Positions 26,006 through 37,505 of a DNA stretch of 64,000 bases are shown piece after piece (positions within the stretch are counted from its first letter, which is position 1; each line of letters starts with the position of its first letter). The position numbers and the translations under genes were made by a program. Under the pieces are notes generated by a model. The model was not told where the DNA came from and searched no databases. It worked only from the letters and a program-made list of their open reading frames with translations. Origin of the DNA: Alexandriicola marinus. Lineage in GTDB: Bacteria; Pseudomonadota; Alphaproteobacteria; Rhodobacterales; Rhodobacteraceae. The DNA is taken from the NCBI RefSeq assembly GCF_004000435.1, contig NZ_RBVZ01000001.1, forward strand, positions 809,536 through 873,535. The letters run 5' to 3'.

Positions 26006-28870
26006 ATGGCGAAGAAAATGCTTATCGATGCCACCCACGCGGAAGAAACCCGCGTCGTGGTGGTGGACGGAAACAAAGTCGAGGAGTTTGATTTCGAGAG
26101 TGCCGCAAGGCGGCAACTGGCAGGAAACATCTATCTGGCAAAGGTGACACGGGTCGAACCGTCCCTTCAGGCCGCCTTCATAGATTACGGTGGCAACCGC
26201 CACGGGTTCCTCGCATTCTCGGAAATCCATCCCGATTATTACCAGATCCCGATCGCGGACCGCGAGGCGCTTCTGGCCGAGGAAAAGGCCTATGCCGAAA
26301 GCCTCGCCGCCGAGAGCGAAGAGGAAGAGAAATCCGGCTCCAAGTCACGCTCCCGCCGCCGGTCGCGCAGCCGGACCAAGGCTGCCGAGACGGGCGCGGA
26401 CGCCGTGGCGACCGCAGATGTCGACGGGATGGAAACGATAGACCTCGACGAAGGTGACGGTGATGACGGAGCCGATCCGCTCGAGGGCTCGTCACCGATG
26501 GAACTGGTGAGCGAAACCCCCGTCGAGACGCCCGCCGCCGATGAAGACCTCGCCGAAGGTGACGACGCAACGGCCGGGGCGGATGGCGATACCACCGAGG
26601 CAGAGACCGAGACCGCCGAAGCCGAGGCGCCCCGTCGGCGCAGCCGTCGCCGGTCGCGTTCCAAATCAGCCGACGATGAAACACAGTCAGCCGACGAGGC
26701 CGGATCGGACGATGACGACGGCATCGAATCCGTGGCCGACGACGACGACAGCGAAGACGTGCGCCCCGTGCGCAAGCCGCGCCCGCGCCGCTACAAGATC
26801 CAGGAAGTGATCAAGGTCCGGCAGATCATGCTGGTGCAGGTCGTCAAGGAAGAGCGCGGAAACAAGGGTGCGGCGCTGACCACCTATCTGTCGCTTGCCG
26901 GCCGCTATTGCGTGCTCATGCCCAACACGGCGCGTGGCGGCGGCATCAGCCGCAAGATCACCAACGCCGTCGACCGCAAGAAGCTCAAGGAAATCGCAAA
27001 TTCGATGGACGTGCCCGAGGGCGCGGGCCTGATCATCCGCACCGCCGGATCGCAGCGCACCAAGTCCGAGATCAAGCGCGACTACGAATATCTGCAACGG
27101 CTGTGGGAACAGATCCGTGAACTGACCCTGCGCAGCGTCGCGCCTGCCAAGATCTACGAGGAAGGCGATCTGATCAAACGGTCGATCCGCGATCTCTATT
27201 CCAAGGAGATCGACGAAGTGATCGTCGAGGGTGCCGAAGGCTACCGGACGGCCAAGGACTTCATGAAAATGATCATGCCGTCCCACGCCAAGAACGTGAA
27301 AGCCTATGCCGAAAGCCTGCCGCTCTTCGCGCGCTACCAGGTCGAAAGCTACCTCTCGGCGATGTTCAACCCGACGGTTCAACTGCCTTCGGGCGGCTAT
27401 ATCGTGATCGGGGTCACCGAGGCGCTGGTCGCGATCGACGTGAACTCGGGTCGGGCCACCAAGGAAGGCTCGATCGAGCAGACCGCGCTCAAGACCAACC
27501 TCGAGGCCGCCGAAGAGGTCGCCCGCCAGTTGCGCCTGCGCGATCTGGCAGGCCTGATCGTCATCGACTTCATCGACATGGACGAGCGGCGCAACAACAC
27601 CGCTGTTGAAAAGCGCTTCAAGGACAAGCTCAAGACCGATCGGGCCCGCATCCAGGTCGGCCGGATCTCGGGCTTCGGCCTTCTCGAGATGAGCCGTCAG
27701 CGTCTCCGCCCGGGCATGCTCGAGGCGACGACCCAGCCGTGCCCGCATTGTCATGGCACGGGCCTCCTGCGCTCCGACGACAACGTGGCGCTCGCCATTC
27801 TGCGCCAGCTCGAGGAAGAGGGCGTGCGTGGCCGCACCCGCGAGGTTCTGGTCAAGGTGCCCTTCGGCATCATGAACTACCTGATGAACTTCAAGCGCGA
27901 ACATATCGCCCAGATCGAACAGCGGTTCGGACTGGCAGTTCGGGTCGAGGGGGATCCCACGTTGGTCTCGCCCGACTACAAGCTTGAGAAATTCAAGACC
28001 GCGACACGGGCCGTGCCGGATGTGTCCGAAATCGTCGTGTCGGCCGATGCCGCCCTGATCGAGCCCGAGGAAGAGGACGAGGACGACACGGTCGAGGCCG
28101 CGTCCGAACAGCCCACCTCGGAAGAGGCGCAGGGCGAGGATCGTCCCCGAAAGAAGCGCCGTCGCCGGCGCAGGCGCAGGGGTGGTGCCAACGGTGCCGA
28201 AACCAATGGGGATACCGAGACAACGCAGGACGGCGAGGCTGACGCCGATGCCGAGGCACCCTCTGTAGAGGCGGCCGAACAGCCGGCGTCGACCGAACCG
28301 GCACCCGCCGATGCGGAAAGCACGGAAGAAAAGCCCAAGCGTCGCCGCAGCCGCAGCCGCAAGCCCAAGGCTGACGAGGCGGAGACGCCCGCCGCCGAAG
28401 AGGCCGCACCGGCCGAGGCAGAGACGTCATCCGAGGCAACTCCCGCTGCGGAGCCCGTGGCCGAGGTCGAGGCGCCTGCCGAGGCAGAGGCCGAACCCGC
28501 CCCCAAGCCCAAGCGCACACGGCGCAAGAAGGCGCCCGAGCCCGTGGCCGAGGAAGCCGCGCCTGCCGCCGAAGCGGTCACCGAGGAAGCTCCGGCCGCC
28601 GAAGAGGCGCCCAAGCCCAAGCGGACCCGCAAGCCACGCGCCAAGAAGGTCGAGGAACCCGCAGTCGCGGAAGCCGTCGCCGAACCCGTGGCGGCTGAGG
28701 CTACAGCGGCGCCCGAAACCGTCGAGGCCCCTGCGGAGCCGCAAGCCGCCGAACCGGCGCCGGTCGGTGCCGAAGCCGTGCCTGAACCGGAGCCCGCTGC
28801 CCCGGCTGAGGCCGCCGAGGAAAAGCCGGCGAAACCGAAAAAGCGCGGTTGGTGGGCGATGGGCCGCTGA
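26006..28870 (+). CDS. rne: Ribonuclease E/G family endoribonuclease (RNase E)
   Basis: 954 residues from the ATG giving MAKKMLIDATHAEETRV; in-frame ATGs at 25946 and 25991 exist. It is the main mRNA-decay and rRNA/tRNA-processing endonuclease. The S1 domain is interrupted by a ~165-residue insert of alternating acidic and Arg/Ser tracts (SRSRRRSRSR, RRRSRRRSRSKS). The catalytic Asp residues lie in VAIDVNSGRAT and LIVIDFIDMDERRN, and the Zn-link is CPHCHGTG. The last ~300 residues are an Ala/Glu/Pro-rich scaffold with Arg clusters and end KKRGWWAMGR; a GWW C-terminus docks PNPase in Caulobacter RNase E. An intrinsic terminator follows. Confidence 0.96.
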   Translation: MAKKMLIDATHAEETRVVVVDGNKVEEFDFESAARRQLAGNIYLAKVTRVEPSLQAAFIDYGGNRHGFLAFSEIHPDYYQIPIADREALLAEEKAYAESLAAESEEEEKSGSKSRSRRRSRSRTKAAETGADAVATADVDGMETIDLDEGDGDDGADPLEGSSPMELVSETPVETPAADEDLAEGDDATAGADGDTTEAETETAEAEAPRRRSRRRSRSKSADDETQSADEAGSDDDDGIESVADDDDSEDVRPVRKPRPRRYKIQEVIKVRQIMLVQVVKEERGNKGAALTTYLSLAGRYCVLMPNTARGGGISRKITNAVDRKKLKEIANSMDVPEGAGLIIRTAGSQRTKSEIKRDYEYLQRLWEQIRELTLRSVAPAKIYEEGDLIKRSIRDLYSKEIDEVIVEGAEGYRTAKDFMKMIMPSHAKNVKAYAESLPLFARYQVESYLSAMFNPTVQLPSGGYIVIGVTEALVAIDVNSGRATKEGSIEQTALKTNLEAAEEVARQLRLRDLAGLIVIDFIDMDERRNNTAVEKRFKDKLKTDRARIQVGRISGFGLLEMSRQRLRPGMLEATTQPCPHCHGTGLLRSDDNVALAILRQLEEEGVRGRTREVLVKVPFGIMNYLMNFKREHIAQIEQRFGLAVRVEGDPTLVSPDYKLEKFKTATRAVPDVSEIVVSADAALIEPEEEDEDDTVEAASEQPTSEEAQGEDRPRKKRRRRRRRRGGANGAETNGDTETTQDGEADADAEAPSVEAAEQPASTEPAPADAESTEEKPKRRRSRSRKPKADEAETPAAEEAAPAEAETSSEATPAAEPVAEVEAPAEAEAEPAPKPKRTRRKKAPEPVAEEAAPAAEAVTEEAPAAEEAPKPKRTRKPRAKKVEEPAVAEAVAEPVAAEATAAPETVEAPAEPQAAEPAPVGAEAVPEPEPAAPAEAAEEKPAKPKKRGWWAMGR

Positions 28871-28892
28871 TCGCAGCGCCTGTGATTTGAGG

Positions 28893-28923
28893 AAAGGGCC
28901 GGTCCTTCGGGGCCGGCCTTTTT
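28893..28923 (+). terminator. Intrinsic terminator after rne
   Basis: A 9-bp stem (28897-28905 with 28910-28918, one G-U pair) with a stable TTCG tetraloop is followed by five T residues at 28919-28923. It lies 23 bp after the rne stop codon. Confidence 0.9.
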
Positions 28924-28936
28924 CATTCAGCCCGCG

Positions 28937-29359
28937 TCAGGCGCGGGGAATGTCGAATTCTTCGTCGGCCAGTTGAAAGCCCTCGAACCGGAAGCCGGGG
29001 CTGACGGTGCAGCCCACAAGGCTCCACCCGTCGCCCGCTCGGGCGGTCTGCCAGTGCCCTTCGGGCACGATCTGCTGGGGGTGTTGACCCCGGGCCAGAT
29101 CAGCGCCGAGCAGGTAATCCTTGGCCGGTCCGGAATCGGTCGGCGAAATGCTGAGTTTCAGCGCGCTTCCGGCATAGAAATGCCAGATCTCGGTCGCGTC
29201 AACCCTGTGCCAGCGGCTCTGCTCGCCGGGCTTGAGAAGGTAATAGATGCAGGTTCCCGAAGGACGGGGCTGTTCCGAACCGCTCCAGGTCTGGCGATAC
29301 CAGCCGCCCTCTGGATGGGGGGACAGGTTCAGGTGGTTGATGATGTCGTCTGCTGTCAT
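28937..29359 (-). CDS. Cupin_5 (DUF985) protein
   Basis: 140 residues of the DUF985 cupin family. Visible are LNLSPHPEGGWYRQTW, the strand CIYYLLKPGEQSRWHRVDATEIWHFYAGSAL with the metal-type His/Glu set, and GHWQTARAGDGWSLVGCTVSPGFRFEGFQLA. The family adopts a double-stranded beta-helix; the enzymatic role is unknown. It is convergent with rne across a terminator. Confidence 0.88.
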   Translation of the reverse strand: MTADDIINHLNLSPHPEGGWYRQTWSGSEQPRPSGTCIYYLLKPGEQSRWHRVDATEIWHFYAGSALKLSISPTDSGPAKDYLLGADLARGQHPQQIVPEGHWQTARAGDGWSLVGCTVSPGFRFEGFQLADEEFDIPRA

Positions 29360-29395
29360 CTGCGCACGCTAGTGCGGGCAGTGCCGACCCACAAG

Positions 29396-29430
29396 CAAAA
29401 GAGCAAAGGGCGTCCGGCGACCGGACACCC
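29396..29430 (-). terminator. Probable intrinsic terminator of eno
   Basis: On the minus strand the hairpin GGG-x-GTCCGG / CCGGAC-x-CCC (29408-29430, CGA loop, one mismatch) is followed by TTTGCTCTTTTG. It lies 22 bp after the enolase stop codon. Confidence 0.6.
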
Positions 29431-29451
29431 CCCTATGCCGCGCGGCATGGC

Positions 29452-31692
<2,241 letters not shown>

Positions 31693-31737
31693 TTACCCAC
31701 CCCTCAGGCGGAATTGAAGCGACCTTGGAGAGGGCGT

Positions 31738-32160
31738 TCAGTCTTTCGTGCGTTTCGACAGCGGAACGCCGTAAAGTTCAAGCCGGTGACCCTTGAGCCG
31801 GTATCCCAGCCGTTCGGCGATCTTTTCCTGAAGCGCCTCGATCTCGGGGTCGACGAATTCGATGACCTCGCCGGAATGCATGTCGATCAGGTGATCGTGG
31901 TGGTCGCGATCGGCGGTCTCATATCGGGCGCGGCCGTCGCCGAATTCGTGCTTTTCGAGGATACCCGATTCTTCGAACAGCTTGACCGTGCGATAGACCG
32001 TCGCGATCGAGATGCGTGGATCGATCGCCGAGGCCCGGGCATAGAGTTCCTCGACATCCGGGTGATCGACCGCATCTTCAAGCACCTGCGCGATCGTCTT
32101 GCGCTGATCGGTCATGCGCAGCCCGCTGGCCGTGCAGCGTTCGAGAATGGTATCTGTCAT
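31738..32160 (-). CDS. fur: Fur-family metalloregulator (alphaproteobacterial Fur/Mur type)
   Basis: 140 residues from ATG 32160. The winged-helix domain is SGLRMTDQRKTIAQVLE and ISIATVYRTVKLFEE. The metal site is DRDHHDHLIDMHSGEVIEFVDPEIE. Unlike E. coli Fur it lacks the CxxC structural zinc site, as is usual for alphaproteobacterial Fur/Mur, where Mn2+ can be the effector. It represses metal uptake genes when metal-loaded. It lies 24 bp after the acetyltransferase gene and is probably co-transcribed with it. Confidence 0.9.
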   Translation of the reverse strand: MTDTILERCTASGLRMTDQRKTIAQVLEDAVDHPDVEELYARASAIDPRISIATVYRTVKLFEESGILEKHEFGDGRARYETADRDHHDHLIDMHSGEVIEFVDPEIEALQEKIAERLGYRLKGHRLELYGVPLSKRTKD

Positions 32161-32184
32161 GGTCAATTGCCCGCATCTTTGGGT

Positions 32185-33117
32185 TTACCGCTTTAACGGC
32201 TCGACCATCGGTGATCCAGCCTTTCCTGTGAACCGTGCGCGCGCGACGATGGGCAGGCAAAGCCAGCTTCCGCCCAGAGAATGAAGCTCCGCCCCGGTGC
32301 CCAGCTTGAACCGGGCAAGGCCGGGGTTGGCCTCGGTGTCGATCTGGCCGAGGTCGATCCAGCGGACGTCTTCGCGAGAGAGCCTTTCGGCGGCCTCTGC
32401 CAGCAACAGGTGATGGGCGCAGGCGGCGCGCCCCGCGTCGGTCGTGGCGCCGATCAGGTAGGTGGCGGACTGCCCATGTCGGACGAAGAGCATCGCGGCG
32501 AGGGTTTCGGGGGTCGGTCCGCGTGTTTCCGCACTTATCAGGCAAAGCGCATCTGGAGCGCCGGCGACCAGCGCCCGGCTGATCGGGTTCGCGACCGAGC
32601 GGTAGCCTCGCGACTTGCGCAGCCCAGCCTCCTGCGTCAGCAGCCATTGCCCGCGTGTACCCCCGAACGGGCCCGCGATTGTCCTGAACCCTGCGTTCCG
32701 CGCCCGGGCGAGGTTTGCGCGCCATTTCGGATGCGCGCGCGGCATGTCGCGGGCGGTGTCGCCGGCCCCGATATCGAGCCAGCCCGTCGCCCCAGGCGAC
32801 ATCACCATCCGGTATCCGGCGCCTCGAAAGATCGGATCAGGCGCATCGGCCTCGATCAGATGGGGCAGGGAGCCGCCCAGGCCGTGCAAGGCCTCGAGCC
32901 GGGCAGGGGCGGACAGGTCCGCACTCCAGACGGGCCCGCGAACCAGCGCGCGAATCCGGCCCAGCATCGGCACCTTGCGAGACAGCACGAGCGCGTGGCC
33001 CACGTCCTGCCCGTTCAGCCTCAGCGTTTCGCGCTGCCCCTCGAGGCCCAGCGGGGAGAGCGCTTGCTCAAAGACGGAGGATTGCGTCAGGGCGATGGGG
33101 GTCGGTGCGAAGGACAT
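32185..33117 (-). CDS. GNAT/FemAB-fold acetyltransferase-like protein
   Basis: 310 residues from ATG 33117 (MSFAPTPIAL); an in-frame ATG further upstream adds an unlikely leader. The C-terminal half shows a GNAT/BioF2-like acyltransferase pattern: HPKWRANLARARNAGF, CLISAETRGPTPETLAAMLFVRHGQSATYLIG, LLLAEAAERLSREDVRWIDLGQID. The substrate is unknown. The gene precedes fur by 24 bp, which suggests co-regulation. Confidence 0.8.
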   Translation of the reverse strand: MSFAPTPIALTQSSVFEQALSPLGLEGQRETLRLNGQDVGHALVLSRKVPMLGRIRALVRGPVWSADLSAPARLEALHGLGGSLPHLIEADAPDPIFRGAGYRMVMSPGATGWLDIGAGDTARDMPRAHPKWRANLARARNAGFRTIAGPFGGTRGQWLLTQEAGLRKSRGYRSVANPISRALVAGAPDALCLISAETRGPTPETLAAMLFVRHGQSATYLIGATTDAGRAACAHHLLLAEAAERLSREDVRWIDLGQIDTEANPGLARFKLGTGAELHSLGGSWLCLPIVARARFTGKAGSPMVEPLKR

Positions 33118-33162
33118 TCCCGTATTAATTCGGTGGAAACCTAAGCGCGGGTTAATGGGGCC

Positions 33163-33312
33163 ATGCAACAGAGGACCCCGCCGTCACATTCCGTTCTGGG
33201 CCATCGCGCCCCGGGGCCAAGGCTCACGCCATTTGGCGCCGCACTGATCGTGCTGGGCCTGTCCCTGCCGTTCTGGGTCGTCCTTGCCTTCGTGGCGATT
33301 GTTCGTGGCTAG
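33163..33312 (+). CDS. 49-residue single-TM hypothetical protein
   Basis: A short frame ([18 protein letters not shown] at the N-terminus) with one strong hydrophobic helix (about residues 24-46, [17 protein letters not shown]) and a basic end (IVRG). It starts 45 bp from the divergent acetyltransferase start and its stop overlaps the convergent tyrS end by 4 bp, so it fills an otherwise empty gap neatly. A clear SD is lacking. The coding status is plausible but unproven. Confidence 0.45.
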   Translation: MQQRTPPSHSVLGHRAPGPRLTPFGAALIVLGLSLPFWVVLAFVAIVRG

Positions 33313-34559
33313 CCCAGCTTCACCAGTGCATGGCGTTTTTTCCCGGCACTCAGCTTGACCGAACGGGCCAGCGTTTCGGCATCGACCATCAGGCCTGCGT
33401 CGGTGACGGGTTCGTCGTCCATCCGTGCGCCGTTCTCGGCGATCAGGCGCTTGGCCTCCTTGCCGCTGCCGGCAAGGCCCGACCGCACGAAGAGCTGCGT
33501 GATCGAGATACCGTCCGCCACTTCGTCTGCGGAAAGGGTCAGTGTCGGCAGATCGTCGCCCACGCCGCCCTTTTCGAACACTTCGCGCGCGGTGGCCTCG
33601 GCCGCCTGAGCCGCCTCGGCGCCGTGAAGCAGGGTCGTGACCTCGTTGGCAAGGATGATCTTGGCCTCGTTGATCTCGGATCCTTCAAGCGCGCCCAGCC
33701 GATTGCATTCCTCGACCGGCAACTCTGTATAGAGCTTCAGGAACCGGCCCGTATCTGCATCGGTGGTGTTGCGCCAGAATTGCCAGAATTCATAAGGGCT
33801 CAGCATGTCGCCATTGAGCCAGATCGCACCGCCTTGGCTCTTGCCCATCTTGCGGCCGTCAGACGTGGTCAGAAGCGGCGTGGTCAAGCCGAAGATCTCG
33901 GTATCGAGCACGCGGCGCGTCAGGTCGATCCCGTTGACGATATTGCCCCACTGGTCCGACCCGCCCATCTGCAACAGGCAGCCGTAGCGGCGGTTCAGCT
34001 CGAGAAAGTCATAGGCCTGAAGGATCATGTAGTTGAATTCGAGGAAGGACAGGGATTGTTCCCGGTCGAGTCGCGATTTCACGCTTTCGAACGACAGCAT
34101 CCGGTTGACCGAGAAATGCCGCCCGATATCGCGCAGGAAATCGAGGTAGTTGAGCCCGTCCAGCCATTCGGCATTGTTCAGCATGATCGCATCGTTCGGC
34201 CCGTCGCCATAGGCGAGGTAGCGGTCGAACACCTTCTGCATCCCCGCGATATTGGCGTCGATCTGTTCATTGCTCAGAAGCGGGCGCTCATCGGCGCGGA
34301 AGGACGGATCGCCCACCTTCGTCGTGCCGCCGCCCATCAGGGTGATCGGCTTGCCGCCCAGCTTCTGGAACCAGCGCAACAACATGACGTTCAGCAGGTG
34401 GCCCACGTGAAGCGAACTGGCGGTTGCATCATAGCCGATATAGCCCGGAACCACACCGGCCCGGAACGCCTCGTCCAGCGCCTGGTAATCCGTGCAATCG
34501 GCAAGGAAGCCGCGCTCCATGATCGTGGCCATGAATTCGGATTTCGGATGGTAGGTCAT
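33309..34559 (-). CDS. tyrS: Tyrosyl-tRNA synthetase
   Basis: 416 residues from ATG 34559 ([18 protein letters not shown]). Class I signatures are [13 protein letters not shown] (HIGH-like) and [14 protein letters not shown] (KMSKS-like); tyrosine-binding GYDATASS and [14 protein letters not shown] are present. A C-terminal S4 RNA-binding domain runs from about residue 345 ([23 protein letters not shown]). It is divergent from anmK. Confidence 0.97.
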   Translation of the reverse strand: MTYHPKSEFMATIMERGFLADCTDYQALDEAFRAGVVPGYIGYDATASSLHVGHLLNVMLLRWFQKLGGKPITLMGGGTTKVGDPSFRADERPLLSNEQIDANIAGMQKVFDRYLAYGDGPNDAIMLNNAEWLDGLNYLDFLRDIGRHFSVNRMLSFESVKSRLDREQSLSFLEFNYMILQAYDFLELNRRYGCLLQMGGSDQWGNIVNGIDLTRRVLDTEIFGLTTPLLTTSDGRKMGKSQGGAIWLNGDMLSPYEFWQFWRNTTDADTGRFLKLYTELPVEECNRLGALEGSEINEAKIILANEVTTLLHGAEAAQAAEATAREVFEKGGVGDDLPTLTLSADEVADGISITQLFVRSGLAGSGKEAKRLIAENGARMDDEPVTDAGLMVDAETLARSVKLSAGKKRHALVKLG

Positions 34560-34622
34560 CGTCTTGCCCCTGCTCAGCGGTCGGGGCACTCTATAGGACG
34601 CGGGGCAGGGAAGGGGAAGCGG

Positions 34623-35735
34623 ATGTTGAAAGACATGCGCAAGGGGCAGGCAGGGCGCATTCTGGGCACGATGTCGGGCACCTCTCTCGACGGGGTCGAT
34701 GCCGCCGTTATCGAGACGGATGGCGAGGGAATTACAAGTTTCGGGCCAAGCACCTTCCGGCCCTATAGCGACGAGGAACGCGCGATCCTTCGTGGCGCCC
34801 TTGGCAAATGGGACGGGCCGGCGGTGATCGAGGCGGGTGAGGTCGTCGTTCTGGCCACGGCCGAACTGGCCTCGACCTTCGATGATATCGCGCTGGTGGG
34901 GTTCCATGGACAGACGCTCGCCCATGATCCGCGCGGTCGCGGAACCCATCAGGCCGGAGACGGCGCGCTTCTGGCCGACCTGATCGAATTGCCCGTCGTG
35001 TGGGATTTCCGGAGCGCGGATGTGCAGCTGGGGGGGGAAGGGGCGCCGCTTGCGCCCTTCTATCACCACGCGCTGGCCCGCCGCATCGGCGCGCAGGGTC
35101 CGGTCGCGTTTCTCAATCTGGGCGGCGTCGGAAACCTGACCTGGGTCGATCCGGGTCGCGACCGCCCCGAAGAGGATGGCGCGCTTCTGGCCTTTGATAC
35201 CGGGCCCGCGAACGCGCCGCTGAACGATCTGATGCAGTCCCGGCTGGGGCAGGCCCATGATGCGGGCGGCGCGCTGGCGCGCCGTGGAACGGTCGATGCC
35301 GATGTTCTGAACCAGTTTCTCGAGCATGTCTTTTTTTCCCGGATACCGCCAAAATCGCTGGACCGCGACGCCTGGCCGGATCTGCAAAGTGCGGTCTCGG
35401 GGCTGAACGACGCCGATGCAGCCGCAACGCTGACTGCCTGTGCGGCGGCGTCCGTCATGCGCGCGATTGAGCATTGTCCCGTCCCGCCGGGACGGGTGCT
35501 GGTCAGCGGCGGCGGGCGCCACAACGCCACGATGATGGAGATGATCTCGGCCAGCCTCGATTGTCCGGTGGAGCCGATCGAGACGGCCGGGTTCGACGGC
35601 GACATGATCGAGGCGCAGGCGTTCGCCTATCTTGCGGCGCGCGTGCTTCGGGGGCTGCCCACGTCACAGCCGGGCACGACTGGGGTCAGCGCCTGCGTGG
35701 GGGGCGGCTATATCAGCCTTCCGGGCGAAGGCTGA
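34623..35735 (+). CDS. anmK: Anhydro-N-acetylmuramic acid kinase
   Basis: 370 residues from ATG 34623 (a second ATG at 34635 is possible). It opens the 1,6-anhydro ring and phosphorylates anhMurNAc in cell-wall recycling. Landmarks are [71 protein letters not shown] and [14 protein letters not shown]. It is divergent from tyrS (63-bp gap) and convergent with ppx. Confidence 0.95.
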   Translation: MLKDMRKGQAGRILGTMSGTSLDGVDAAVIETDGEGITSFGPSTFRPYSDEERAILRGALGKWDGPAVIEAGEVVVLATAELASTFDDIALVGFHGQTLAHDPRGRGTHQAGDGALLADLIELPVVWDFRSADVQLGGEGAPLAPFYHHALARRIGAQGPVAFLNLGGVGNLTWVDPGRDRPEEDGALLAFDTGPANAPLNDLMQSRLGQAHDAGGALARRGTVDADVLNQFLEHVFFSRIPPKSLDRDAWPDLQSAVSGLNDADAAATLTACAAASVMRAIEHCPVPPGRVLVSGGGRHNATMMEMISASLDCPVEPIETAGFDGDMIEAQAFAYLAARVLRGLPTSQPGTTGVSACVGGGYISLPGEG

Positions 35736-35738
35736 AGG

Positions 35739-35787
35739 AACAAAGTTGTCCAACTTTGTTGCGCCACCAAAATTCGGGAATTTTGGT
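35739..35787. repeat. Tandem pair of perfect palindromes between anmK and ppx
   Basis: Two 10-bp perfect hairpins sit in the 57-bp gap between convergent genes: AACAAAGTTG/CAACTTTGTT (35739-35760, 2-nt loop) and ACCAAAATTC/GAATTTTGGT (35766-35787, 2-nt loop). With their A/T-rich ends they could terminate transcription from both sides. A similar pair lies at 39527-39571. Confidence 0.8.
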
Positions 35788-35792
35788 CCGCG

Positions 35793-36905
35793 CTAGAGGC
35801 CGTCGTCTTCCAGAACGCCATCCGCCGACATCTGGGCATACAAGAGCCCCTCGCGCAGGCCACGATCGGCGACAGAGAGCCTGTCGGTCGGCCAGAGCCG
35901 CATCAGGGCCTGCAGGATCGCCGCGCCCGACATGATCAGGGCCTGCCGGTCCTGACCGATGCGCGGGTCCTTTCTGCGACCGGCCGGACCAAGCGCGAGG
36001 TAGTTGCGGATCACCGCATCGATCTGGTCCGAGGTCATCCGCAACCCGTCGACCTTCGATCTTTCATAGCGTTTCAACCCAAGGTGAGAGGCTGCGACTG
36101 TCGTGACGGTCCCGCTCGTTCCGATGATCTGGAACCCTTCACGGGCGTGTTCGGCAGCCGAGGGTGCGAAGGCCGAGAGGTTCTCTTCGAAGAACCAGCT
36201 CATCAGCGCAAATCGTGCATGATCGTCCTCCACGTCCCGGAACTGGTCGCGCAGGGTCGCGACGCCCAACGGAACCGAGATCCAGTCCACCACCTTGGCC
36301 GCCTGGAACGGCCCCGGATCGCTTGTGAACCCGGCATGCAGACGCATGATCGCGCGCGGCCGTTCGCGGCGCGGAACGTTGGTCAGGTCGATCCAGACCA
36401 ACTCGGTCGAGCCGCCGCCGATATCCACCACCAGAAGCTGTTCGGTCCGGGTCGAGACGAGCGGCGCGCAGGAGATCACGGCAAGCCGGGCTTCCTCCTC
36501 CGGCTTGATGATCTCGAGGACAAGCCCGGTCTCGCGCTGCACCTGCGCGAGGAAGGCCGCACCATTGCGTGCGCGGCGGCATGCTTCGGTCGCCACCAGC
36601 CGCATCCGCCGCACCTTGTGGCGCGACAGTTTCTGCCGGCAGATACGCAGCGCGCTGATCGTGCGGTTCATGGAATTACGCGACAGCCGACCGCTCTTTT
36701 CAAGTCCGTGACCCAGCTGGACGGATTTCGAAAAGCTGTCCACCACATGAAACTGGTTGCCCTTCGGCTGGGCAATCAGCATGCGGCAGCTGTTTGTGCC
36801 CAGGTCCAGAGCCGCATAGAGTTCGGCCGGATCGGGCGAATTTGGCGCGGGGCTTTCGACCGCTTTCGGGAACGCGCCCGCGCGAGTGGGACGCTTGGGC
36901 GTCAT
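35793..36905 (-). CDS. ppx: Ppx/GppA-family exopolyphosphatase
   Basis: 370 residues of the actin-like Ppx/GppA fold that degrade polyphosphate or pppGpp. Phosphate-binding blocks are AALDLGTNSCRMLIAQ and VVDIGGGSTELVWIDL; GTSGTVTTVAA and the C-terminal LSVADRGLREGLLY complete the signature. It lacks the long C-terminal domain of E. coli Ppx (513 residues). In Rhodobacterales this gene often precedes rlmE; here rlmE lies 4.4 kb away with the metF and RTX genes in between. Confidence 0.92.
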   Translation of the reverse strand: MTPKRPTRAGAFPKAVESPAPNSPDPAELYAALDLGTNSCRMLIAQPKGNQFHVVDSFSKSVQLGHGLEKSGRLSRNSMNRTISALRICRQKLSRHKVRRMRLVATEACRRARNGAAFLAQVQRETGLVLEIIKPEEEARLAVISCAPLVSTRTEQLLVVDIGGGSTELVWIDLTNVPRRERPRAIMRLHAGFTSDPGPFQAAKVVDWISVPLGVATLRDQFRDVEDDHARFALMSWFFEENLSAFAPSAAEHAREGFQIIGTSGTVTTVAASHLGLKRYERSKVDGLRMTSDQIDAVIRNYLALGPAGRRKDPRIGQDRQALIMSGAAILQALMRLWPTDRLSVADRGLREGLLYAQMSADGVLEDDGL

Positions 36906-37093
36906 CTCTCAACGCCCTCCGATTTCGAGTTGAGATCAGCTTAGGGTGCCGCGTTCTCCGGCGCAAGCGTAGTGATGGCCGCGAGGTCGCGATATCACCC
37001 GGCTCATGATCAACATGAACAATCCGGAGGCACGCGCGCATGGTATTCCCGGTCCGCTGGCAGTAGGTTTCACCTCCAATCGCGGGCTTGGTC

Positions 37094-37139
37094 GTTGCCG
37101 GCGTCGCAGATGTCGAAATTCGACGCTGCGCGCGGCAAC
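37094..37139 (+). promoter_or_regulatory. Long imperfect hairpin upstream of the metF operon
   Basis: Nested complementary blocks GTTGCCG, CGCAG and GTCGAA pair with TTCGAC, CTGCG and CGGCAAC: 18 bp interrupted by small internal loops, with a 1-nt tip. It lies 40 bp before the first start codon of the operon. No U-tract follows, so it is not a simple terminator. I do not recognise a known cobalamin or SAM riboswitch core (no GCCACTG B12-box). Confidence 0.45.
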
Positions 37140-37179
37140 ATCGCGGTAAAGAGGCACGAGGAATTCGGGGACGAGTCGG

Positions 37180-37476
37180 ATGAGCGATATCACGGTTGTC
37201 TATTGGCGGGACATCCCGGCACAGGTCATCGTCGGAAAGGGACGGCGGGGCACGAAGGTGCCCCTGTCAGAGCGTTTCGAACAGGCGATCGACCGCGCCG
37301 CGATGAAGAGCGGGGCAGCCGGGACGGATGACTACCTTGCCGAATGGCGCAAGGAGATCGTCGGCTCGGCCGAGGGCGACCCGACAGACGCCGCGAAGGC
37401 CAAGGCCGATGAGCTTGAGGCGGCCTATGACAAGCCGCGCCTGATGGCGTTGATCGAGAACAACGGTCATGCGTGA
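37180..37476 (+). CDS. Small protein of the 'virulence factor' Pfam family, first gene of the metF operon
   Basis: 98 residues (SDITVVYWRDIPAQVIVGKGRR, then VPLSERFEQAIDRAAMKSG) matching the small domain family labelled virulence factor, a name carried over without known function. It is conserved upstream of methyl-H4folate genes in Rhodobacterales, to my recollection. It precedes the MetF-like gene by 29 bp. The basic IVGKGRRGTKV segment is notable. Its role in folate or methionine metabolism is only contextual. Confidence 0.75.
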   Translation: MSDITVVYWRDIPAQVIVGKGRRGTKVPLSERFEQAIDRAAMKSGAAGTDDYLAEWRKEIVGSAEGDPTDAAKAKADELEAAYDKPRLMALIENNGHA

Positions 37477-37505
37477 TCCGCGTGTCCGGACTTAGGGAGT
37501 TGGTG

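Noticed and set aside
33330-34622. Long open frame on the plus strand opposite tyrS, running into anmK
   Set aside because: It is antisense to a clear tyrS with intact signatures, has His/Arg/Gln-rich composition typical of a GC-rich shadow frame, and the anmK family start fits the ATG at 34623.
36906-37179. Cobalamin or SAM riboswitch ahead of the metF operon
   Set aside because: I looked for the B12-box and SAM-type cores and found none. Only the 37094-37139 hairpin is supported.
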